Source: an uncultured Pseudomonadales bacterium (GTDB lineage: Bacteria > Pseudomonadota > Gammaproteobacteria > Pseudomonadales > UBA7434). From it: 64,000 nucleotides of DNA. The translations under genes were made by a program, and so were the position numbers. Below, piece by piece: positions 28,033 to 37,918 of the stretch. Every line of letters starts with the position of its first letter. Position 1 is the first letter of the stretch. The notes beneath the pieces are model-generated. The model made no database searches. It saw nothing but the letters and a program-made list of their open reading frames with translations, and was not told the origin of the DNA. The stretch spans positions 155,941-219,940 of the forward strand of contig CALSRU010000004.1 of assembly GCA_943788835.1 (NCBI GenBank), given 5' to 3'.

Positions 28033-28497
28033 ATGACCATAGAGCGTGCGTGCGTAGTGTCCGTTGAACAAACATCAACGCGCGGACAAAGCCTCGTTTG
28101 GCTGGAAGCATTTCGGCGTTCGACGTGTGGCGATTGCGCGGCACAGGATACTTGTGGCCAAGGCGTCTTAGGGCGTTGGTTCGCTAGAAAGCAACGCTAT
28201 TATAGTGTGCGCTGTCCTACTAATCGCGCCGGATTGCTGACTGTGGGTCAGTGGGTTGAGGTGGGCATTCCTGATGGCGTATTAGTCAGAGCTGCACTGA
28301 TGGCCTATCTACTCCCAATTGCTGGTCTTTTGTTGGCGGCAGCCATTGCCGATTGGCTACAGTTGGCCGATTGGGTGGTTGCATGTTCGGGTTTATTGGG
28401 GCTCGGAGCAGGTTTGCCAGTTGGGCGAGTTTGGGGCGAGCGACTAGTGGCAAACGGTGCCGCTGAGCCAACTTTGTTGGAATCTGTAGTTAGCTGA
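28033..28497 (+). CDS. rseC: SoxR-reducing system protein RseC (MucC)
   Basis: An inner-membrane protein of 154 residues. The start is ATG 28033 because GAGG at 28021 sits 8 bases upstream and the protein then begins MTIERACVVSVE as in relatives. A frame opening at 27952 is less likely. Cysteines at 32, 35, 41 and 61 form the conserved RseC cluster (STCGDCAAQDTCGQG), followed by two membrane helices (about 84-105 and 112-130). RseC is tied to SoxR reduction with the Rsx/Rnf complex and to the sigma-E operon. Confidence 0.9.
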   Translation: MTIERACVVSVEQTSTRGQSLVWLEAFRRSTCGDCAAQDTCGQGVLGRWFARKQRYYSVRCPTNRAGLLTVGQWVEVGIPDGVLVRAALMAYLLPIAGLLLAAAIADWLQLADWVVACSGLLGLGAGLPVGRVWGERLVANGAAEPTLLESVVS

Positions 28498-28815
28498 GGC
28501 TCTGGTCGGTTTTTTTGCAACCGCGCGAGACGCCTAGGCAGGCGGCCGGTGTCTCTTCTACCCGGTAAAAGTCCAACTATGTTCAGCAAACGCAAATAGC
28601 ATCGCTGTGGGGCTTGATATACAATCCCACGCAAATTCCCCCGCAGCAGTTCTGCCATTTGTCGGCCCAAAGATCTCTGGGTTGCAAGGCTAATTGCCTG
28701 CGAAATTAGTTATTGAAATTAGGCGCCTTGAAATCAACCTATCTATGCTACACATCCCGTTTTGCCCGCGTAATTGCTTATCGTTGCCATATCTTGGCCT
28801 AGGGTTTTAGTCGTT
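28498..28815. other. Gap between rseC and lepA
   Basis: 318 bases where Pseudomonas species carry the mucD protease gene. No ORF of that kind, or remnant I can recognise, is present. A T-run at 28511 has no good stem. It should contain the lepA promoter. Confidence 0.5.
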
Positions 28816-30615
28816 ATGAATCCTGCTGATAAACGCATCCGAAATTTTTCTATCATCGCTCATATCGATCATGGCAAATCAACGTTGGCCGATCGTTTTA
28901 TCCAAACCTGCGGAGGCCTTACGCAGCGCGAGATGGCCGAGCAAGTGCTCGACTCAATGGATATTGAAAGGGAGCGAGGAATCACGATCAAGGCACAAAG
29001 CGTCACCCTGTACTACAAAGCTAATGATGGTGAGACGTACCAACTCAATTTTATCGATACGCCGGGGCACGTCGACTTCTCTTATGAGGTATCTCGCTCA
29101 CTAGCCGCTTGCGAGGGAGCGCTTTTAATTGTCGATGCAGCGCAAGGTGTTGAAGCGCAATCGGTAGCAAATTGTTACACAGCGATAGAGCAGGGTTTAG
29201 AAGTCCTGCCAATTCTCAATAAAATAGACTTGCCGCAAGCTGAGCCGGATCGGGTGGCACAAGAGATAGAAGATATTATTGGTCTTGATGCGACCGATGC
29301 ATGCCAAGTAAGCGCAAAATCTGGCTTAGGTGTGGAGGCGGCTTTAGAGCATATTGTTGCCGATATCCCGCCTCCGCAAGGCGATCGTGACGCTCCATTG
29401 CAAGCGTTGATTATTGATTCATGGTTTGATAATTATTTAGGTGTGGTGTCGCTCGTACGCGTGATGCAAGGTACTTTACGCAAGCGCGATAAAATTGTAG
29501 CTAAGACCTTAGGTAAGCCACATCAAATTGATGAGTTAGGTGTTTTCACACCGCATAAAACACCATTAAATGAGCTTGCGGCAGGTGAAGTGGGCTATAT
29601 CGTTGCGGGTATTAAAGATATTCACGGCGCGCCGGTTGGCGACACGTTTACCCACGCTAGTACGCAGGATATTGACCCATTGCCGGGTTTTCAAACTGTA
29701 CAGCCCAAGGTGTATGCGGGTTTGTTCACGGTCAGTTCCGATGATTATGAGACATTTCGCGAAGCCTTAGCGAAGTTGACGCTTAATGATGCTTCATTGT
29801 TTTATGAACCTGAGGTTTCAGACGCGCTAGGTTTTGGTTTTCGCTGTGGCTTTTTGGGCATGCTGCATATGGAAATCATTCAGGAGCGCCTTGAGCGTGA
29901 ATATAATCTCGATTTAATTACCACGGCACCTACCGTAATTTATGAAGTGGTTACCAACAAGGGTGAGACGATTGAGGTCGATAACCCATCACGTTTGCCA
30001 GAATTGGGTAGTGTGGCTGAAATGCGCGAGCCGATCGTGCGCGCAAATATATTGGTACCGCAAGAATATTTAGGCAATGTCATTACCTTATGTGTAGAAA
30101 AGCGTGGTGTTCAAATCGATATGCAATTCTTGGGTAAGCAAGTTGCGTTAACTTATGAACTTCCTATGAATGAAGTGGTGTTAGATTTTTTCGACAGATT
30201 GAAATCTTGCAGTCGAGGCTATGCCTCCCTTGATTATCATTTTGTGCGCTTTGAGCCGGCTAAGTTGGCACGTCTTGATGTACTTATCAATGGTGAGCGG
30301 GTTGATGCATTAGCTATTATTGTGCATCGTGATTTAGCAGAGAGTCGCGGTCGCTCATTGGTTGAAGCTATGAAAGAGTTGATTCCGCGGCAAATGTTTG
30401 ATGTAGCGATTCAAGCGGCTTTAGGCGGTCATATTATCGCTCGCCAAACCGTTAAAGCCTTGCGTAAAAACGTAACAGCAAAATGTTATGGTGGCGATAT
30501 TACTCGTAAAAAGAAATTGCTAGAAAAACAAAAGGCCGGAAAAAAACGCATGAAAAAAGTGGGCAGTGTTGAAATTCCACAATCAGCGTTTTTGGCGGTA
30601 TTAAAAGTTGATTAG
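28816..30615 (+). CDS. lepA: Elongation factor 4 (LepA)
   Basis: A translational GTPase that binds elongating ribosomes and affects back-translocation and initiation. ATG 28816 gives 599 residues, the E. coli length. An upstream in-frame ATG at 28774 would add 14 residues. G1 [11 protein letters not shown] is near residues 11-21, G3 DTPGHVDF near 80 and G4 NKIDLP near 135. The EF-G-like domains and the unique LepA C-terminal domain ([39 protein letters not shown]) follow. It precedes lepB, as in most gammaproteobacteria. Confidence 0.98.
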   Translation: MNPADKRIRNFSIIAHIDHGKSTLADRFIQTCGGLTQREMAEQVLDSMDIERERGITIKAQSVTLYYKANDGETYQLNFIDTPGHVDFSYEVSRSLAACEGALLIVDAAQGVEAQSVANCYTAIEQGLEVLPILNKIDLPQAEPDRVAQEIEDIIGLDATDACQVSAKSGLGVEAALEHIVADIPPPQGDRDAPLQALIIDSWFDNYLGVVSLVRVMQGTLRKRDKIVAKTLGKPHQIDELGVFTPHKTPLNELAAGEVGYIVAGIKDIHGAPVGDTFTHASTQDIDPLPGFQTVQPKVYAGLFTVSSDDYETFREALAKLTLNDASLFYEPEVSDALGFGFRCGFLGMLHMEIIQERLEREYNLDLITTAPTVIYEVVTNKGETIEVDNPSRLPELGSVAEMREPIVRANILVPQEYLGNVITLCVEKRGVQIDMQFLGKQVALTYELPMNEVVLDFFDRLKSCSRGYASLDYHFVRFEPAKLARLDVLINGERVDALAIIVHRDLAESRGRSLVEAMKELIPRQMFDVAIQAALGGHIIARQTVKALRKNVTAKCYGGDITRKKKLLEKQKAGKKRMKKVGSVEIPQSAFLAVLKVD

Positions 30616-30730
30616 TGCAGTGCTGCTAGTGACTCGATGAAGCCTTAAAAGTCTAATTACTGCACAGCGTTAGCTGTTAGCTTGAAGTCTGTGTGGTTAA
30701 ATATTTTTTCAAAAAAGGTAAGTGCATTTA

Positions 30731-31477
30731 ATGGATATTAATTTCCCCTTTATTTTATTGTGCCTGGTGTTGGCTGGGACTGGAATTTGGCTGGTCGATT
30801 TGCTGTGGCTGAGCAAGAAACGCATGCCGGGTCAAAAAGAATCGGCTTTGGTTGAGAATGCCAAGTCACTTACGCCCGTATTAGCGCTGGTTTTTGTTAT
30901 TCGATCATTTCTTTATGAACCTTTTCAAATTCCTTCGGGTTCGATGGAGCGAACATTATTGATTGGCGACTTCATCTTGGTGAATAAATATACCTACGGT
31001 ATTCGTCTGCCTGTTATACGCAACAAGATCCTCGATATTAACGAACCTGAGCGTGGCGATGTCATGGTGTTTTTTCCGCCGCACAAAGAACAGTACTACA
31101 TCAAGCGGGTAATCGGGTTGCCTGGCGATACCGTTGTTTACAGAAATAAAGTGCTGACGATTAACGGCGAAGTTCAGCAGCAGACACTCATTGACGGTGA
31201 CAAACGTTCGTTGTACCGACAAAAATATGAGCTTTTGGGCGATGTTGAGCATGAAATTCAACAAAATATCGCTGTCGACCGGAGTGATGATTTTTCGGTA
31301 ACTGTGCCTTCAGGCTATTATTTTATGATGGGTGATAATCGAGATAACAGCGCGGATAGCCGATCTTGGGGGCCTGTTCCAGAGTCAAGGATTGTTGGAA
31401 AGGCAGTGGCTATTTGGATGCATAAAGAGCCTGGCTGGAATTTACCTACTTTTGATAGAGTAGGGTCTTTCAAATAA
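30731..31477 (+). CDS. lepB: Signal peptidase I
   Basis: A membrane-bound leader peptidase removing Sec signal peptides. It has 248 residues from ATG 30731; GTG 30722 is a weaker alternative. Two N-terminal membrane helices (5-26 and 48-62) precede box B PSGSM with nucleophile Ser71, box C, and box D YIKRVIGLPGD with general-base Lys125. Box E GDNRDNSADSR is near 205. It lies 115 bases after lepA and is followed by the DUF4845 gene and rnc, a standard order. Confidence 0.97.
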   Translation: MDINFPFILLCLVLAGTGIWLVDLLWLSKKRMPGQKESALVENAKSLTPVLALVFVIRSFLYEPFQIPSGSMERTLLIGDFILVNKYTYGIRLPVIRNKILDINEPERGDVMVFFPPHKEQYYIKRVIGLPGDTVVYRNKVLTINGEVQQQTLIDGDKRSLYRQKYELLGDVEHEIQQNIAVDRSDDFSVTVPSGYYFMMGDNRDNSADSRSWGPVPESRIVGKAVAIWMHKEPGWNLPTFDRVGSFK

Positions 31478-31551
31478 GCTGCGATCGATACGGGTGTAAT
31501 GCTAAACTTTTACTGGGCGGAGCAAGCTAAAATAGCAGCAGAGGATGAAGC

Positions 31552-31977
31552 ATGAGCGTTGACAGGTATAGAAGCCTAACTCGGGGTCGTTTAGCGAGCC
31601 GCCATGGGCAAAAAGGCCTTGGTATGATTGGGTCTTTGCTTGTGATCTTGGTAGGTGGGTTGCTGCTTACCTGTGCAATTAAGATGATACCGATATATTT
31701 TCAGAACTGGAATATTCAATCGATATTGAATGATCTAGAGCCTGAGTTTGCTGACGTTGGCACAGTAACTAAAAATGCGATAGAGAATAAATTATCGAAG
31801 AGACTGAATATCGATATGATTAGTGCAATCAAGGTTAATGACATAGAGATTAAAAAAATAAAAGGTGTTTTTAAAATTACCGCAAATTACGAAAAGCGTA
31901 TTCATATTATTGGCAACGTCGATATTGTGATGGTGTTTGACAATAACAGCACAACCATTCCCGTTCGAGGAATGTGA
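31552..31977 (+). CDS. DUF4845 small membrane protein
   Basis: A 141-residue protein with a basic N-terminus (RGRLASRHGQKGLG), one membrane helix (about 23-46, MIGSLLVILVGGLLLTCAIKMI) and a periplasmic domain containing the NWNIQSILNDL segment. DUF4845 proteins commonly lie between lepB and rnc in gammaproteobacteria. Codon use is more A/T-rich in the C-terminal half than in its neighbours. ATG 31552 has GAGGATG just upstream. Function unknown. Confidence 0.85.
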   Translation: MSVDRYRSLTRGRLASRHGQKGLGMIGSLLVILVGGLLLTCAIKMIPIYFQNWNIQSILNDLEPEFADVGTVTKNAIENKLSKRLNIDMISAIKVNDIEIKKIKGVFKITANYEKRIHIIGNVDIVMVFDNNSTTIPVRGM

Positions 31978-32082
31978 TGTGCAGCAGTAAGTTGGTACAT
32001 CTATTGGGAATGCATCGTCATTTATACGATGCGAAAAGCCTCTTTTTTTCTTTTAGCCCGGCACTTCAGCCTGCGCCTCTTT

Positions 32083-32772
32083 ATGTCTAATACAATGTCT
32101 ACTGGTTTCGCTGCACTCGAAGCACTTATAGGTTATTCCTTTACTGATAGAAAACTTTTGAAGTTGGCTCTGCGCCACAAAAGCGCTGGCAAACCCAATA
32201 ATGAGCGGCTGGAGTTTTTAGGTGATGCCGTATTGAATGCGGTAGTTGCCGACAGTCTATATCGACAGCACGAGGGCGCTGCAGAAGGTAAGTTGACCAC
32301 AGCTCGTGCAACGTTGGTAAAAGGTAAGACCTTAGCGCAGGTGGGCGAAATGCTGAGTTTGCATGAATTACTAGAGCTGGGTATGGGCGAGCGCAAGTCT
32401 TTTGCCCGAGCAAGGCAGTCGATACTGGAGGATGCCGTAGAAGCGATGATTGGTGCTGTGTATCTCGATAGTGATTTTGATCGATGTAAGGTTGTGGTCA
32501 ACGGGTTGTTGGCTGGCAGGATGGATGAAATATCCTTGCTAGACGAAGGCAAAGACGCTAAAACACAGCTGCAAGAGTTGACTCAGGCTAAGCAGCTTGG
32601 CTTGCCGCGTTATGAGGTGGTAGCCACAGATGGTCCGGATCACAAGTTATTTTTTACCGTAGCTTGCCACATTGAGCAGCTTGCTCATGCTACTCGCGGC
32701 GAAGGTCATAGTCGGCGTGAGGCTGAACAACAGGCGGCAACGGTTATGTTGGGTAAGTTGCAGGCCCTCTAA
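32083..32772 (+). CDS. rnc: Ribonuclease III
   Basis: A double-strand-specific endoribonuclease for rRNA and mRNA processing. ATG 32083 gives 229 residues, close to the 226 of E. coli. An upstream frame from 32029 and ATG 32095 are alternatives, and none has a clear ribosome-binding site. The signature ERLEFLGDAVL at 41-51 carries the metal-binding acids. A second acidic site (SILEDAVEAMIGAVYLD) follows near 120, and a C-terminal dsRBD occupies about 158-227 (DAKTQLQELTQ...SRREAEQQAA). It is followed by era and recO. Confidence 0.96.
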   Translation: MSNTMSTGFAALEALIGYSFTDRKLLKLALRHKSAGKPNNERLEFLGDAVLNAVVADSLYRQHEGAAEGKLTTARATLVKGKTLAQVGEMLSLHELLELGMGERKSFARARQSILEDAVEAMIGAVYLDSDFDRCKVVVNGLLAGRMDEISLLDEGKDAKTQLQELTQAKQLGLPRYEVVATDGPDHKLFFTVACHIEQLAHATRGEGHSRREAEQQAATVMLGKLQAL

Positions 32773-32846
32773 GATTAATTGTTAACCATGGCTTTAAATA
32801 TTATGAGAGTAAATCCAATCAAATTAGCGGCACCGGTGACTCGCTA

Positions 32847-33749
32847 ATGACCGATGAAGATAAGCAATTTTGCGGGTTTGTGGCCATTCTCGGCCGCCCC
32901 AATGTGGGCAAGTCGACATTGCTCAATAAACTGCTGGGGCAGAAAATCAGCATCACCTCTCGCAAGCCGCAAACCACTCGGCACCGCATTGTAGGCATCG
33001 ATACGGAAGATGAGTACCAAACCATTTTTGTCGATACGCCTGGTGTTCAGCGCAAGCATGATAGTGCTATTCATCGTTACATGAATCGAGCGGCAACGAG
33101 TACTATTGAAGATGTTGATGCCATTATTCTTGTGGTTGATCGACTCAACTGGACCGACGAAGATGAATACGTGGTACAGAGTATTCGCCAGTCGACTGCG
33201 CCCGTTATTCTGGCGATCAACAAAGTGGATCACCTAGTAGAAAAAAACCGGTTGTTGCCACACATTCAGGCGCTATCGGCCAAACTGGCTTGGGCTGATG
33301 TAGTGCCCGTGGCTGCTAAAACTGGCTATAACCTTGAGCCTCTACAAACAGCTATTCGCAAACGCTTGCCTGCACGTGCGCATTTTTATGATGCCGAGCA
33401 AGTCACGGATCGCAGCGAACGATTTTTGGCGGCAGAAATCGTTCGTGAAAAAATCATGCGAATGATGGGCGATGAGTTGCCCCATAAAGTTGCGGTAGAA
33501 ATAGAGCAATATAAAACCACAAGTAAGCTCGTTACAATTAGTGCTGTGATATGGGTAGAGCGTGAGGGTCAGAAAAAAATATTGATTGGTGTTAAAGGTG
33601 AAAAACTTAAACTGATCGGTAGTCAGGCGCGCGCTGATATAGAAGTGTTAGTCGATCAAAAAGTGATGCTAAAACTCTGGGTGAAAGTTAAAGGTAGTTG
33701 GTCTGATGATGAGCGCATGCTCAAAAGTTTAGGTTATGCCGACCAATGA
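32847..33749 (+). CDS. era: GTPase Era
   Basis: A ribosome-assembly GTPase that binds the 3' end of 16S rRNA. It has 300 residues. G1 ILGRPNVGKST is at 14-24, the effector region RKPQTTRH near 40, G3 DTPG near 60 and G4 NKVD near 122. A C-terminal KH domain contains ILIGVKGEKLKLIGSQAR. The ATG at 32847 is preceded by a frame with no clear ribosome-binding site. The recO gene begins 9 bases after its stop, so co-transcription is near certain. Confidence 0.97.
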   Translation: MTDEDKQFCGFVAILGRPNVGKSTLLNKLLGQKISITSRKPQTTRHRIVGIDTEDEYQTIFVDTPGVQRKHDSAIHRYMNRAATSTIEDVDAIILVVDRLNWTDEDEYVVQSIRQSTAPVILAINKVDHLVEKNRLLPHIQALSAKLAWADVVPVAAKTGYNLEPLQTAIRKRLPARAHFYDAEQVTDRSERFLAAEIVREKIMRMMGDELPHKVAVEIEQYKTTSKLVTISAVIWVEREGQKKILIGVKGEKLKLIGSQARADIEVLVDQKVMLKLWVKVKGSWSDDERMLKSLGYADQ

Positions 33750-33758
33750 TAGGGCTCA

Positions 33759-34493
33759 ATGAATCGCGCTGAGAATGTCAAAGCCTTTGTGGTGCACCAG
33801 CGCCAATATCGAGAAACCAGCAGTATTGTTGAGTTTTTTACCGAGCATGGGCTGTTAAGTGCGGTATGCCGCGGAGTCTATGGTAGCGGCAAAGCGGCCG
33901 GCAGATTAAGAGGCACTTTGCAGCCTTTTGGCGAACTGTCATTGAGCTGGTTTGGGCGAGGTGAACTGAAAACCGTGAGGCAAGTAGAAACCATAAACAC
34001 TGCGCCAAATCTAAGTTACAGCGTGCTTTACTCTGGGCTATATTTGAACGAGTTATTGTTGCGCTTAGCACCTAGCAGTGAGCATGAAAATGGACTCTAT
34101 CTGCTTTATAAAAACACCTTACAGGACTTAGCCGCTCTGGCGAGTGATAGTGCGGATACCAATAGTTCAGTTGAAGCGATTTTGCGTACGTTCGAAATCC
34201 AATTACTTGAAGACCTGGGTTTTGCTATTGATTTTCAGCGTGAGTGGTGCGAGCACACACCTATTAACGAGGAGCTGCATTATAGCTTCGACTCAGGACA
34301 TGGTTTTGCGCGTTGCTATGCTGAGGTCGCAGGGAACCGATTGCGCTCCATTCCGGGCTGGGTAATCATGAGAATACGCGATGCGGACTATAGTGATGCT
34401 CGGGTGCGTCGCTATGCTAAGCAGGTTGTGCGCGAGGCGCTGGCTCCGCATCTTGGTGATCGGCCGCTCCGAACTCGAGAGCTCTACAGCTAA
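33759..34493 (+). CDS. recO: DNA repair protein RecO
   Basis: A mediator loading RecA on SSB-coated DNA in the RecFOR pathway. It has 244 residues. The N-terminal OB fold contains AFVVHQRQYRETSSIVEFFTEHGLLSAVCRGV, followed by a helical domain with YLNELLLRL near 91-99 and FEIQLLEDLGF near 144. The zinc-binding cysteine cluster of some RecO proteins is absent, as in many gammaproteobacteria. It closes the lepA-lepB-rnc-era-recO run; pdxJ, its usual next gene in Pseudomonas and E. coli, is not here. Confidence 0.95.
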   Translation: MNRAENVKAFVVHQRQYRETSSIVEFFTEHGLLSAVCRGVYGSGKAAGRLRGTLQPFGELSLSWFGRGELKTVRQVETINTAPNLSYSVLYSGLYLNELLLRLAPSSEHENGLYLLYKNTLQDLAALASDSADTNSSVEAILRTFEIQLLEDLGFAIDFQREWCEHTPINEELHYSFDSGHGFARCYAEVAGNRLRSIPGWVIMRIRDADYSDARVRRYAKQVVREALAPHLGDRPLRTRELYS

Positions 34494-34582
34494 TGGATAG
34501 TTCCCGAGTAAATGCTAAGTACCTATTAGTGAGGTTACTTGATCGAATAGGTCAGCTGTATTGATCAGTAAATAATGCCGGC

Positions 34583-34609
34583 GGACCATCAAGTTATGGC
34601 CCTTTTTTT
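34583..34609 (+). terminator. Possible terminator after recO
   Basis: GGACCAT (34583-34589) and ATGGCCC (34596-34602) form a stem with one mismatch, followed by seven Ts. It lies about 90 bases after the recO stop and before cysM. Confidence 0.5.
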
Positions 34610-34655
34610 GTTTCCCACTTAGCGTGATTGTCGGGGCAATCGGCATGACTTTCGT

Positions 34656-34661
34656 TATAAT
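34656..34661 (+). promoter_or_regulatory. Possible -10 box for cysM
   Basis: A perfect TATAAT, 45 bases before the cysM GTG. The nearest -35-like hexamer (TTGTCG at 34628) is 22 bases away, which is too far, so confidence is low. Confidence 0.35.
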
Positions 34662-34705
34662 GCGCCCAGCATTGATACCTTAATTTAAACAAGTGAGCGA
34701 ACTTA

Positions 34706-35605
34706 GTGGAATTTCCCACCATCGAAGATTATGTCGGCAGCACTCCATTGGTGCGGCTGCAGCGATTGTATGCCGGTAGTAATCAAATATTGCTTAAACT
34801 AGAAGGCAATAACCCCGCCGGCTCGGTTAAGGATCGGCCCGCGGTGAACATGATTCGGCAAGCCGAAATTCGTGGCGAAATTAAGCCCGGTGATACGCTC
34901 ATTGAAGCGACCTCTGGCAATACCGGTATTGCATTGGCGATGGCAGCGGCGATAAAAGGCTATCGCATGGTGTTGATCATGCCGAGTCACATGAGTGACG
35001 AACGAAAATTAGCGATGAGTGCTTACGGTGCCAAGCTGATCGAAGTGACTAGTGATTGTGGTATGGAAGGGGCTCGCGACCTTGCGTTAACGATGCAGGA
35101 GCGCGGTGAAGGCCGAGTGCTTGATCAGTTCGGTAATTCTGATAACCCCGCAGCGCATTACGAAAGCACGGGGCCTGAGATCTGGGAGCAAACTCGGGGC
35201 ACCGTTACACACTTTGTCAGCTCAATGGGCACCACCGGAACAATAATGGGGGTTTCGCGTTTTTTGAAAGAAAAAAATCCTGCAATACAGATTGTTGGAT
35301 TGCAACCTCAGGACGGTGCGAGTATTCCGGGTATCAGGCGCTGGCCGCAAGCCTATCTGCCAAAAATCTATGATGCTGCGGGCGTCGACAAGGTGCTTGA
35401 TATTGGCCAAAGGGATGCCGAGCGCACAATGCGAAAACTTGCTGAGCGCGAAGGCCTTTGCTGCGGTGTATCATCGGGTGGTTCGGTGTTCGCTGCAATG
35501 CAGGTTGCATCTACGGTAGAAAATGCTGTGATTGTTGCAATTATTTGTGATCGAGGCGATCGCTATTTATCAACTGGCGTTTTCAATGGTGATGGTTCTC
35601 AGTAA
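34706..35605 (+). CDS. cysM: Cysteine synthase B
   Basis: A PLP enzyme that forms cysteine from O-acetylserine and sulfide or thiosulfate. It has 299 residues, with a GTG start at 34706 giving the family beginning MEFPTIEDYVGSTPLVRLQRL. The PLP lysine is Lys42 in NPAGSVKDRPA. TSGNTGIALA, near residue 70, binds the cofactor phosphate and substrate. Length and the EQTRGTVTHFVSSMGTTGTIMG segment support CysM over CysK. It lies 28 bases before relA. In Pseudomonas the tRNA/rRNA methylase gene rlmD sits between these two; here it is missing. Confidence 0.95.
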   Translation: MEFPTIEDYVGSTPLVRLQRLYAGSNQILLKLEGNNPAGSVKDRPAVNMIRQAEIRGEIKPGDTLIEATSGNTGIALAMAAAIKGYRMVLIMPSHMSDERKLAMSAYGAKLIEVTSDCGMEGARDLALTMQERGEGRVLDQFGNSDNPAAHYESTGPEIWEQTRGTVTHFVSSMGTTGTIMGVSRFLKEKNPAIQIVGLQPQDGASIPGIRRWPQAYLPKIYDAAGVDKVLDIGQRDAERTMRKLAEREGLCCGVSSGGSVFAAMQVASTVENAVIVAIICDRGDRYLSTGVFNGDGSQ

Positions 35606-35633
35606 TTTTTTAAAAGCGATGTAGGCTGAAAAC

Positions 35634-37868
35634 ATGGTTCAGGTCCGCCGTCTTCCAGAGACTGATCAAGGCATATTTAATGTGGATGCGTGGCTTGCGC
35701 AGCTACCGGGCTTTGACGATGAAGCCGATCGAGAGCGCATGAGGCTGGCTTGTGGGCTAGCTAAAAAGGCACAGCCCCCAGCCCCGGGAAGTCTTAAGCG
35801 CGAAAGACCCAGCTACCTTGAGAGCGGCCTCGAGATGGCAGCCATTTTGAGTGAGCTGCAACTTGACGAGGAGTCGCTCATCGCTGCGGTTTTGTACCCA
35901 GTAGTGGCATCCAATCAAATCAAACAAAGCGAAATTGCCACGCAACTGGGTAAAGAAGTCGCAGACTTGATTACAGGCGTGTTGCGTATGGCGGCTATTT
36001 CAGAGCTTCACAGTGATAGGCAACCCGTTTTGGGTCAGCGTGGAGCGCAGGTCGACAATATTCGAAAAATGCTTGTTGCCTTAGTCGATGATGTGCGTGT
36101 TGGTTTGATTAAGCTGGCTGAACGTACACAAACTATTCGAGAATTAAAGAATGCGCCTGCCGATGTCCAGCAGCGAGTGGCTCGTGAGGTCAACGATGTC
36201 TACGCCCCGTTGGCCCATCGACTAGGCATAGGTCATATTAAATGGGAGTTGGAAGATCTAGCGTTCCGGTATTTGCATGTTGATGCTTATAAAAACATAG
36301 CGGGGCTTTTGGATGAGAAGCGACTGACTCGACAGGGCTATATCGAAAACGTTACTGAGCATGTTAAAAGTGAATTGTCAAAAGCTGGCATAGAAGCGGA
36401 AGTTGCTGGTCGCGCTAAACATATATCTAGCATCTGGAAAAAAATGCAGCGTAAAGGGATTTCCTTTGATCAACTTTATGATATCCGCGCTATCAGAATT
36501 ATGGTTGATGAGCTTCGTGATTGTTATGCCAGTCTCGGTGTGGTTCATACATTGTGGCGCAATATCCCCGGTGAGTTTGACGACTATATTGCCAACCCAA
36601 AAATAAACGGTTATCGATCCTTGCATACGGCGGTTATTGGTCCTGATGCGCAAATTTTGGAAGTGCAGATTCGCACGCGCGATATGCATCGTGAAGCAGA
36701 GCTGGGAGTATGCGCGCATTGGTTATACAAGGGCACCGACGTTGGCGCTAAGTCGCAGAGTTATGAGTTAAAAATTCAATGGCTGCGGAAAGCGCTTCGA
36801 GCCAATAATAAGCAGGGCGATATAGGTGATTTGGCACAAGAACTTAGTGAAGATTTTGCTAGCAGCCGCATCTATGTGTTCACTCCGCAGGGGCATGTGG
36901 TAGACGTAGCCGCCGGTTCGACCCCCGTCGATTTTGCCTACCATGTGCACACAGAAGTAGGGCACCGATGCCGAGGTGCCAAAGTCGATGGTCGTATTGT
37001 ACCGCTCGACACCGAGCTCTCAAACGGGCAACAAGTTGAAATTCTTACGGGCAAAGAAATAAAACCTAATCGAGATTGGTTAAGAGCTGACTTGGGATTT
37101 TTAAGCTCTAGCCGAGCTCGAGACAAAGTAAAAGCATGGTTTAAAAAGCAGGCGCGCGGACAAAATATTGAAGACGGGAAGGCTTTGTTGGAGCGTGACT
37201 TCAAACGCATGGCTTTGACCAGCGTTGACTACCAAATTCTGGCAGAGCATCTACATTGTAAAAACGTCGACGAAATGTATGTGGGGTTGGGTGGCGGCGA
37301 TATTAGTGCCAGTCAAGTATTGCGCATAGCTGAAAATTTATTTGTTGAGGCTGAGGATTTACAGGTATCGTTATTTAAGCCTGTGAAACCGTCGTCACCG
37401 GCGGTGCGAGACTCTGTGACGGTGGTGGGCGTGGGTAATCTAGTTACCCATATGGCCAAGTGCTGCAAGCCTCTCCCAGGCGACGAAATAGAAGGGTATG
37501 TGACTTTGGGCCGCGGCGTGACTATCCATCGAAAAGATTGCCATGAATTTCTTATAATAGGGGCACAGCATCCCGAGCGCGTGATTAGCGTGGCTTGGAA
37601 TGAATCCGACACGGATCACAGTAGCGAGCGTTTCCCTGTTGATGTGACTATCGAAGCGTTCGATCGCACGGGTTTGCTAGGCGACATCACAACGCTCTTG
37701 GCAGCTATGAGGGTTAACGTTGTTAACGTCAATACTTATACCGACCGCGAGAGTCACACAGCTTATATGAAGCTCAATATAGAGATATTTAATTTTGATC
37801 AACTGGTCAACGTTTTGGGCAGGCTGAGCAATCTCCCCAATGTCATCAGCGCGCAAAGAGAAACTTAG
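35634..37868 (+). CDS. relA: GTP pyrophosphokinase RelA
   Basis: The ribosome-associated (p)ppGpp synthetase of the stringent response, 744 residues. The N-terminal pseudo-hydrolase domain lacks the intact HD motif and its catalytic histidine pair, so this is RelA rather than SpoT. The synthetase domain contains YDIRAIRIMV and the PKINGYRSLHTAVIGPDAQILEVQIRT strand-helix. Then follow TGS (IYVFTPQGHVVDVAAGSTPVDFAYHVHT), a conserved-cysteine zinc-finger region (HMAKCCKPLPGDEIEGYVTLGRGVTIHRKDC) and a C-terminal ACT/RRM domain. The start codon is the ATG at 35634. mazG follows after 50 bases. Confidence 0.97.
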   Translation: MVQVRRLPETDQGIFNVDAWLAQLPGFDDEADRERMRLACGLAKKAQPPAPGSLKRERPSYLESGLEMAAILSELQLDEESLIAAVLYPVVASNQIKQSEIATQLGKEVADLITGVLRMAAISELHSDRQPVLGQRGAQVDNIRKMLVALVDDVRVGLIKLAERTQTIRELKNAPADVQQRVAREVNDVYAPLAHRLGIGHIKWELEDLAFRYLHVDAYKNIAGLLDEKRLTRQGYIENVTEHVKSELSKAGIEAEVAGRAKHISSIWKKMQRKGISFDQLYDIRAIRIMVDELRDCYASLGVVHTLWRNIPGEFDDYIANPKINGYRSLHTAVIGPDAQILEVQIRTRDMHREAELGVCAHWLYKGTDVGAKSQSYELKIQWLRKALRANNKQGDIGDLAQELSEDFASSRIYVFTPQGHVVDVAAGSTPVDFAYHVHTEVGHRCRGAKVDGRIVPLDTELSNGQQVEILTGKEIKPNRDWLRADLGFLSSSRARDKVKAWFKKQARGQNIEDGKALLERDFKRMALTSVDYQILAEHLHCKNVDEMYVGLGGGDISASQVLRIAENLFVEAEDLQVSLFKPVKPSSPAVRDSVTVVGVGNLVTHMAKCCKPLPGDEIEGYVTLGRGVTIHRKDCHEFLIIGAQHPERVISVAWNESDTDHSSERFPVDVTIEAFDRTGLLGDITTLLAAMRVNVVNVNTYTDRESHTAYMKLNIEIFNFDQLVNVLGRLSNLPNVISAQRET

Positions 37869-37918
37869 TCTCCGTTTGAGCTCTTTAACTTCAATAATTA
37901 CGAGCGAGTGAGCTATTG

